In this document: positions 59,267 through 64,000 of the stretch, piece by piece
Layout: each line of letters starts with the position of its first letter
Numbering within the stretch: the stretch's first letter is position 1
Assembly: GCF_021246445.1 (NCBI RefSeq)
Contig: NZ_JAJQXW010000003.1
Span: 310,001 to 374,000, forward strand
Direction of reading: 5' to 3'
DNA: 64,000 nucleotides
DNA from: Rhabdothermincola salaria
GTDB taxonomy: Bacteria > Actinomycetota > Acidimicrobiia > Acidimicrobiales > Acidimicrobilacustridaceae
Notes under the pieces: model-generated
Told to the model about the DNA's origin: nothing
Database searches by the model: none
What the model saw: only the letters and a program-made list of their open reading frames with translations
Position numbers and translations under genes: made by a program

Positions 59267-60940
59267 GTGGCCATGACCTTCGAGGAAGCGGTCGCCTACG
59301 TGACCGGTCCCGGTGGACCGCTGGAGATCGTCGACGCCGACGTGGCCGGCACACCCCAGAAGGTGTTCGCCGCCACCCCACCGACCCTGCGGGCCCTGTG
59401 GGACACCCTGCGCGCCCGCGGCGACGCCCCGTACCTGGTGTACGAGGACGAGCAGTGGTCCTTCGCCGACGTGGTCGCCCAGATCGACGCCCTCGGCGCG
59501 CTGCTCGTCGATCGCTACGGGGTGACCAAGGGCGACCGGGTCGCCATCGCCATGCGCAACTACCCGGAGTGGATCACCGCCTTCGCCGCCATCACCTCGA
59601 TCGGGGCGGTCGCGGTGTCGCTCAACGCCTGGTGGACCGGACCCGAGCTCGAGTACGGCCTGACCGACTCGGGGGCCAAGGTGGTGGTCGGCGATCTCCC
59701 GCGCATCGGCCGGGTCGCCGATCGTCTCGCCGATCTCGGGGTCGCCGGGCTGGCGGTGCGGGCCGAGGGCGAGGTGCCGGCCGGCGTCGACCGCCTCGAG
59801 GACGTGCTCGTCACCGGCGCCCCGCTCCCCCAGGTCGACATCGGTCCCGACGACGACGCCACCATCCTCTACACGTCGGGCACGACCGGGCGGCCCAAGG
59901 GCGCGGTGTCCACCAACCGAGCGGTGCTGACCGGCCTCATGGGGTTCGCCTGTCGCAGCGTGGTCGAGATGCTGCGCACCGACCGCGACGAGCCGCACCC
60001 CTTCCCCACCACCTTCGTCCTGGTGGTGCCCCTCTTCCACGTGACGGGCTGCGTGCCGGTCATGCTGGGCTCGGCGCTCGCCGGCCACAAGCTGGTGATG
60101 ATGCACAAGTGGGACCCGGCTCGCGCCCTCGAGCTCATCGAACGCGAACGGGTCACCAACTTCATCGGCGTGCCCACCATGGCCGCCGACCTGCTGGCCT
60201 GCCCCGACTTCGCCACCCGCGACACCTCGTCGCTCTCCAACGTCGGGGGCGGCGGCGCACCCATGGCCCCAGGGCTGGTGAAGCGCATCGAGGACTCCTT
60301 CGGTACGGCACGACCCCAGCTGGGCTACGGGATGACCGAGACCAACGCCTACGGGCCGAGCAACACGGGCGACGACTACGTGCGCAAGCCGGCCAGCACC
60401 GGGCGACTGGTGCCGATCATGGACGTGAAGGTGGTCGGTACCGCGGGCGAGGACCTCCCGGTCGGGGAGGTCGGTGAGGTCTGCTTCCGGGGGGCCAACC
60501 TCATCCGCGGCTACTGGAACCGACCCGAGGCGACGGCCGAGTCCATCACCGACGGGTGGCTGCACACCGGCGACCTCGGGTACCTCGACGACGAGGGGTT
60601 CGTGTTCCTCGTCGACAGGGCCAAGGACATGGTCCTGCGAGCAGGGGAGAACGTGTACTGCGCCGAGGTGGAGGCGGCGATCTACGAGCATCCCGCGGTG
60701 CACGAGGCCGCCGTGTTCGGCCTGCCCCACGAGCGCCTCGGCGAAGAGGTGGCCTGCGCCCTGCAGCCCAAGGTCGGGATGGCGATCGACACCGACGAGC
60801 TGAGCGACTTCCTCGCCGAGCGCATCGCCCGGTTCATGGTGCCCACGCAGTGGTTCGTCAGCGACGAGCCGCTCCCCCGGGGCGCGACCGGCAAGATCCT
60901 CAAGCGGGAGATCAAGGACAACGTCCTGGCCGCGGGATGA
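59267..60940 (+). CDS. AMP-forming acyl-CoA synthetase (1)
   Basis: This 557-residue ANL-superfamily ligase activates a carboxylic acid to an acyl-AMP and then the CoA ester. Motifs are complete: TILYTSGTTGRPKGAV (P-loop), YGMTETNAYGPS, WLHTGDLGYLDDEGFVFLVD, RAKDMVLRAGENVY and the catalytic Lys in GATGKILKREIKD. The GTG at 59267 has a GGGGGAG site six bases upstream. Order after the hotdog genes suggests one acyl-CoA unit, though the acid substrate is unknown. Confidence 0.9.
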   Translation: MAMTFEEAVAYVTGPGGPLEIVDADVAGTPQKVFAATPPTLRALWDTLRARGDAPYLVYEDEQWSFADVVAQIDALGALLVDRYGVTKGDRVAIAMRNYPEWITAFAAITSIGAVAVSLNAWWTGPELEYGLTDSGAKVVVGDLPRIGRVADRLADLGVAGLAVRAEGEVPAGVDRLEDVLVTGAPLPQVDIGPDDDATILYTSGTTGRPKGAVSTNRAVLTGLMGFACRSVVEMLRTDRDEPHPFPTTFVLVVPLFHVTGCVPVMLGSALAGHKLVMMHKWDPARALELIERERVTNFIGVPTMAADLLACPDFATRDTSSLSNVGGGGAPMAPGLVKRIEDSFGTARPQLGYGMTETNAYGPSNTGDDYVRKPASTGRLVPIMDVKVVGTAGEDLPVGEVGEVCFRGANLIRGYWNRPEATAESITDGWLHTGDLGYLDDEGFVFLVDRAKDMVLRAGENVYCAEVEAAIYEHPAVHEAAVFGLPHERLGEEVACALQPKVGMAIDTDELSDFLAERIARFMVPTQWFVSDEPLPRGATGKILKREIKDNVLAAG

Positions 60941-60953
60941 GGCGACCCCCCCC

Positions 60954-62597
60954 TCAGGAGAGGTCTGACGCCAGCTGCTTGAGGGCTTTGTAGTCGGCCT
61001 TGCCGTTGGCGGCGCGGGCCAACGACCCGAGGGGGTGCACCCGCTTGGGGGCCTTGTAGGAGGCCAGCTGCTGCTTCACGGTGGCGATGACCGCCCCCTC
61101 GTCGAGCTCGGCCCCGGGCCGCAGCTCGACCAGCGCCACCACGGCCTCGCCGAAGCGCTCGTCGGGCACACCCACGCAGACGGCGTCGACGACGTCGGGA
61201 TGGCCCTTGACCGCCTCCTCGACCTCCTCGGGGTACACCTTCTCACCGCCGGTGTTGATGCAGACCGATCCCCGACCCAGCAGCTTGAGGCTGCCGTCGG
61301 CCTCGACGGTGGCGTAGTCGCCGGGGATCGACCAGCGCGACCCCTGGATCTCGCGGAAGGTCGCCTTCGACTTCTCCGGGTCCTTGTAGTAGCCGAGAGG
61401 GACGCGCCCGCGGATGGCCACCATGCCCACGTCGCCGCTACCGGGCAGCACCTCGCGCCCGTCGTCGGTGATGACCTTGGTGTTCTCACCGAGGGAGAAC
61501 GAGGCGGTCCCGCCGGAGGAGCCACCCCCGCGCTCGCCCTCGGCCGAGGTGACCGAGAGGGCCATGCCGACCGCCTCGGACGAGCCGAGCGTGTCGACGC
61601 ACAGCAGCTTGGGGGCGTGGCGCAGCAGGCCCTGCTTAACCGGCGCCGACCACATGACGCCGGACGAGGTCATGACCCGCAGCGAGGAGATGTCCCAACG
61701 CCCCGGTTCGGCGTCGAGGGCGGCGAGGAGCGGCTTGGCGAAGGCGTCGCCGACGATGGCCACGCTCTTGACCTGCTCGCGCTCGATGGTGTCGAGCACC
61801 TCGACGACGTCGAAGCGCCGCCCCACGAGGGTGACCACGCACCCGCCGCTCGACAGGGCCATGAAGGAGCTGAAGGCCCCCGTGCCGTGCATGAGCGGCG
61901 CCGCGGTGAGGTGGGTGGGCCCGGGCTTCATCAGCGACGCGGCCACCCCCTCGAGCCCCCCGTCGGCCGGGTGGCGCACCGCGGCGGCCTGGTTGAGCAC
62001 GGCGAACAGGTCGTCCTGGCGCCACATGACGCCCTTGGGCAGGCCGGTGGTGCCCCCGGTGTAGACGAGGTAGAGCTGGTCCGGGCTCCGACCCCAGGGG
62101 GGCCGTGTGGGGGTCGGTGGCGGGGCGTCCGGCTCGACGGCCACCGCACCCACGATGTCGGCGTGGTCGGTGGCCCATTCGGGACAGGGGCCGTGGCCGT
62201 CGTCCACCCAGATCCAACGCCGCACGCCGGGCACCCGGTCGAGCATCGAGGCGATGGTGTCGGTGAACTCGCCGTGGAAGACCACCGTGCCCACGTCGGC
62301 GTTGTCCCACAGGTAGGCCAGCTCGGCCGGCCCGTAGCGGTAGTTGGTGTTGATCGGGGGCAGGCCCAACTTGAAGGCGGCGAACACCGCTTCGAGGTAG
62401 GGCGGCGCCGAGTAGAGGTACTGGGCGAAGGTCTCGCCCTCCTCCACGCCCTCGGCGAGGAGCCAGGCGGCCAGCGCGTCGGCCCGCCGCTCGAATTCGG
62501 CCCACGTGGAGCGCTCGTCGCCGTGGATCTGGGCGGGGGCGTCGGGGAGGGTGGCGGCCACCGTCTCCCACACGTCGGCGAAGTTCCAGGAGGTCAT
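60954..62597 (-). CDS. AMP-forming acyl-CoA synthetase (2)
   Basis: This 547-residue ANL ligase has the P-loop variant YLVYTGGTTGLPKGVMWRQ, DTLGSSEAVGM, WSIPGDYATVEADGSLKLLG, RGSVCINTGGEKVYPEEVE and Lys in ANGKADYKALKQ. The sequence features (TGGTTG and the ICINTGGEKV-like segment) fit the FadD3/steroid- or long-chain-type branch of actinobacteria, though this is not certain. The ATG at 62597 has TACGAT eight bases upstream and no ribosome-binding site. It converges with ligase 1, leaving 13 bases between stops. Confidence 0.88.
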   Translation of the reverse strand: MTSWNFADVWETVAATLPDAPAQIHGDERSTWAEFERRADALAAWLLAEGVEEGETFAQYLYSAPPYLEAVFAAFKLGLPPINTNYRYGPAELAYLWDNADVGTVVFHGEFTDTIASMLDRVPGVRRWIWVDDGHGPCPEWATDHADIVGAVAVEPDAPPPTPTRPPWGRSPDQLYLVYTGGTTGLPKGVMWRQDDLFAVLNQAAAVRHPADGGLEGVAASLMKPGPTHLTAAPLMHGTGAFSSFMALSSGGCVVTLVGRRFDVVEVLDTIEREQVKSVAIVGDAFAKPLLAALDAEPGRWDISSLRVMTSSGVMWSAPVKQGLLRHAPKLLCVDTLGSSEAVGMALSVTSAEGERGGGSSGGTASFSLGENTKVITDDGREVLPGSGDVGMVAIRGRVPLGYYKDPEKSKATFREIQGSRWSIPGDYATVEADGSLKLLGRGSVCINTGGEKVYPEEVEEAVKGHPDVVDAVCVGVPDERFGEAVVALVELRPGAELDEGAVIATVKQQLASYKAPKRVHPLGSLARAANGKADYKALKQLASDLS

Positions 62598-62605
62598 CGG
62601 CGACG

Positions 62606-62611
62606 ATCGTA
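62606..62611 (-). promoter_or_regulatory. -10 hexamer of a probable leaderless promoter for acyl-CoA synthetase 2
   Basis: TACGAT on the minus strand, eight bases before the ATG, next to a short AT-rich stretch. Confidence 0.42.
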
Positions 62612-62718
62612 GACAATATCCAAGATCGACGGGACCGGACGGCCACCGGGAGCCGAGCCCCACCGCGAACGGCGCCGAACGATCGCACCCGGTTCTCCGC
62701 CGGGCCGACAACGGGAAC

Positions 62719-63021
62719 ATGCCCACCATGCGTCGCGCCATCACTGCCACAGCCTTCTCCTTCGCGCTGGTGTTGGGGGTGGCCGCCTGCGGGGACGACG
62801 ACGGCAGCGGCGGCACCGACACCACCTGCCCCCCGTTCGTCGAGGACGCCGGCAACGAACCGCTGGTCGACGGCGACAACCCGGGCATCCCCGGGGCCGA
62901 GGGCGGTCCGGCCGAGGACCCCGACGACATCTCCGCCGCCGGCGGGGCACCCGAGGTCACCGTCACCACGGTCGACGGCGACGGCATCGGGGCGGCCGGG
63001 GCGATCGACCCCGGCTGCTGA
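62719..63021 (+). CDS. Small acidic lipoprotein of unknown function
   Basis: This 100-residue protein begins MPTMRRAITATAFSFALVLG with the lipobox GVAAC, then an Asp/Gly/Pro-rich, strongly acidic and probably disordered chain with one Cys in TTCPPFVED and a terminal Cys. The composition suggests a surface lipoprotein or a metal-binding tail. The ATG at 62719 has GGGA six bases upstream; ATG 62728 is possible. I do not recognise a family. Confidence 0.6.
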   Translation: MPTMRRAITATAFSFALVLGVAACGDDDGSGGTDTTCPPFVEDAGNEPLVDGDNPGIPGAEGGPAEDPDDISAAGGAPEVTVTTVDGDGIGAAGAIDPGC

Positions 63022-63121
63022 GCCTCCCGTCGAGGCCGGTCGGGTGCGGCCGCGCACCGAGCCGCCCCCTCGCCGAGAGCACGGACCCACCCGGAGATGG
63101 AACGTGCGTTCGGTCTGCCGG

Positions 63122-63127
63122 TACCCT
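63122..63127 (+). promoter_or_regulatory. -10 hexamer of a probable leaderless promoter for the AlkB-like gene
   Basis: TACCCT lies six bases before the GTG at 63134. Confidence 0.42.
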
Positions 63128-63133
63128 GAGGCC

Positions 63134-63826
63134 GTGGTGCAGTGGCAGTCCTCGCTCTTCGCCGTCGGGCCGGTCGAGCTCGACCCCGCGGCCGCCACCG
63201 AGCGGATCGCGCTCGACGACCACTCGTGGATCGACGTCACCCGCGGGTACCTGCACGGTGCCGACGACCTCTGCGCCGAGCTGGTCGCCACCGTGGGCTG
63301 GAAACAGGGACGGCGCCGCATGTACGACCGCGAGGTCGACGATCCTCGGCTGTCGCACTGGTACCCGGCCGGGGACGCCGTGCCCGACGTGCTCGACGAG
63401 GTCGGCCAGGCGCTCGGTGTCCGCTACGGCCGATCCCTCGGACGCCCGGGACTCAACTTCTACCGCGACGGGCGCGACAGCGTCGCCTTCCACCGCGACC
63501 GCGAGCTGCGCCGGGTCGACGACGCCTTGGTGGCGGTGCTCACGCTCGGCGCTCGACGCTCCTTCCTCGTACGTCCTCGAGGCGGGGGGCGCTCCCTCGA
63601 CCTGGCCCCCTCGTCGGGCGACCTGCTCGTGATGGGCGGCCGGTGCCAGCTCGACTGGGAGCACGGCGTGCCCAAGGTGGCCCGGGCCGGCGCCCGCATC
63701 TCGGCCTCGTGGCGTTGGTCCGGACCGTCCCCGGCCCCACCGGCCACCCCTCGCCGACGCGGCTCCTCCCGCCCCGGCTCAGGAGCGGGTCACGAGGCCA
63801 CCGCCTCCTGGGACAGCACCACGTAG
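63134..63826 (+). CDS. AlkB-like 2-oxoglutarate/Fe(II) dioxygenase
   Basis: This 230-residue protein resembles AlkB demethylases, which remove alkyl groups from nucleic-acid bases. Iron ligands are visible as HRD in VAFHRDRELRR and His in LDWEHGVPK. The 2-oxoglutarate-binding Arg pair fits ARISASWRWSG, and GLNFYRDGRDSV is the conserved strand before the HxD motif. The C-terminal 35 residues are Pro/Ser/Arg-rich and read through the 3' end of the convergent gene (37-base overlap). The start is GTG 63134 or 63137. Confidence 0.85.
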   Translation: MVQWQSSLFAVGPVELDPAAATERIALDDHSWIDVTRGYLHGADDLCAELVATVGWKQGRRRMYDREVDDPRLSHWYPAGDAVPDVLDEVGQALGVRYGRSLGRPGLNFYRDGRDSVAFHRDRELRRVDDALVAVLTLGARRSFLVRPRGGGRSLDLAPSSGDLLVMGGRCQLDWEHGVPKVARAGARISASWRWSGPSPAPPATPRRRGSSRPGSGAGHEATASWDSTT

Positions 63827-64000
63827 TAGGCGTCGGCCGCCGCCGTCCACCGGGACTGGAGCTCCTGGAAGCGGGCCTGGGCCCGGGCCCCCGCCCAGTC
63901 GGGCGGCAGCAGCTCCGGCGGCAGGGCCGGATCGATGCTGAGCAGGTGGCGCCACTCGTGGGCGAGGCGGGTCCGCAGGGCGAACGCCTCGCGCTCGTCG
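63790..64000 (-). CDS. PaaX-family regulator, C-terminal part
   Basis: Only the last 69 codons are inside the window. They read EAFALRTRLAHEWRHLLSID, PALPPELLPPDWAGARAQAR and FQELQSRWTAAADAYYVVLS. The EWR...DP.LPPELLP.DW.G.RA pattern is the C-terminal signature of PaaX-type transcriptional repressors, which control phenylacetate and other aromatic/acyl-CoA catabolism. The stop is at 63790-63792. The N-terminal winged helix is outside the window. Convergent overlap with the AlkB-like gene is 37 bases. Confidence 0.75.
   Translation of the reverse strand, partial: DEREAFALRTRLAHEWRHLLSIDPALPPELLPPDWAGARAQARFQELQSRWTAAADAYYVVLSQEAVAS

Overview
The window is very GC-rich, uses GTG starts freely and chains many genes through 4-base GTGA/ATGA overlaps. 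It carries lipoprotein ABC receptors, a class E-like sortase, an Rpf-type transglycosylase, a Septum_form lipoprotein and ANTAR regulators. This fits a high-GC actinobacterium, most likely of the class Acidimicrobiia. The class assignment is an inference, because no rRNA, tRNA or CRISPR array was found.

Layout. 1-6163: a branched-chain-type ABC operon on the minus strand, with two nearly identical receptors, a fused LivH-LivM permease, LivG and the start of LivF. 6324-8518: a hydrolase, an SRPBCC protein, a nested 9-bp tandem repeat and a SixA-like phosphatase. 8618-15889: a complete System I cytochrome c maturation operon (ccmABCDEF, a TlpA/CcmG thioredoxin, CcmH and a CcmI-like TPR protein). 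15890-16518: a gene-free block of mosaic direct repeats. 16519-22036: sortase, Septum_form lipoprotein, a crotonase, a GH63-like hydrolase divergent from a GT4 glycosyltransferase, and small membrane proteins.

22074-33172 is a signalling island: a TetR regulator, a PAS-GGDEF-EAL protein, a STAS protein, two GAF-ANTAR proteins, a WxL-like surface-protein cluster, a CarH-like B12-binding sensor without a DNA-binding domain, and a receiver-wHTH-PAS-EAL protein whose receiver lacks the phosphoacceptor Asp. The last two lie in tandem and suggest light- or B12-responsive, phosphorylation-independent control of c-di-GMP. They are the best candidate here for an undescribed system.

33394-48392 is mostly housekeeping: acyl-CoA dehydrogenase, cysS divergent from valS, an APC permease, a membrane-fused spermidine-synthase-like protein, MscS, superoxide dismutase, an Rpf-like protein, a renalase-like oxidoreductase with msrA, and an OSBS-type enolase. 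48553-51635: two more receptors without a permease. 52009-55437: a complete OpuC/ProU-type importer. 55666-64000: an amidohydrolase, two double-hotdog proteins, two acyl-CoA synthetases, a small lipoprotein, an AlkB-like dioxygenase and the end of a PaaX-like regulator.

Two regulatory themes recur. Many single genes have a TAnnnT hexamer only 6-8 bases before the start codon, which suggests leaderless mRNAs. Operons for secreted or membrane proteins instead have Shine-Dalgarno sites, upstream inverted repeats and strong GC hairpins after their last genes.
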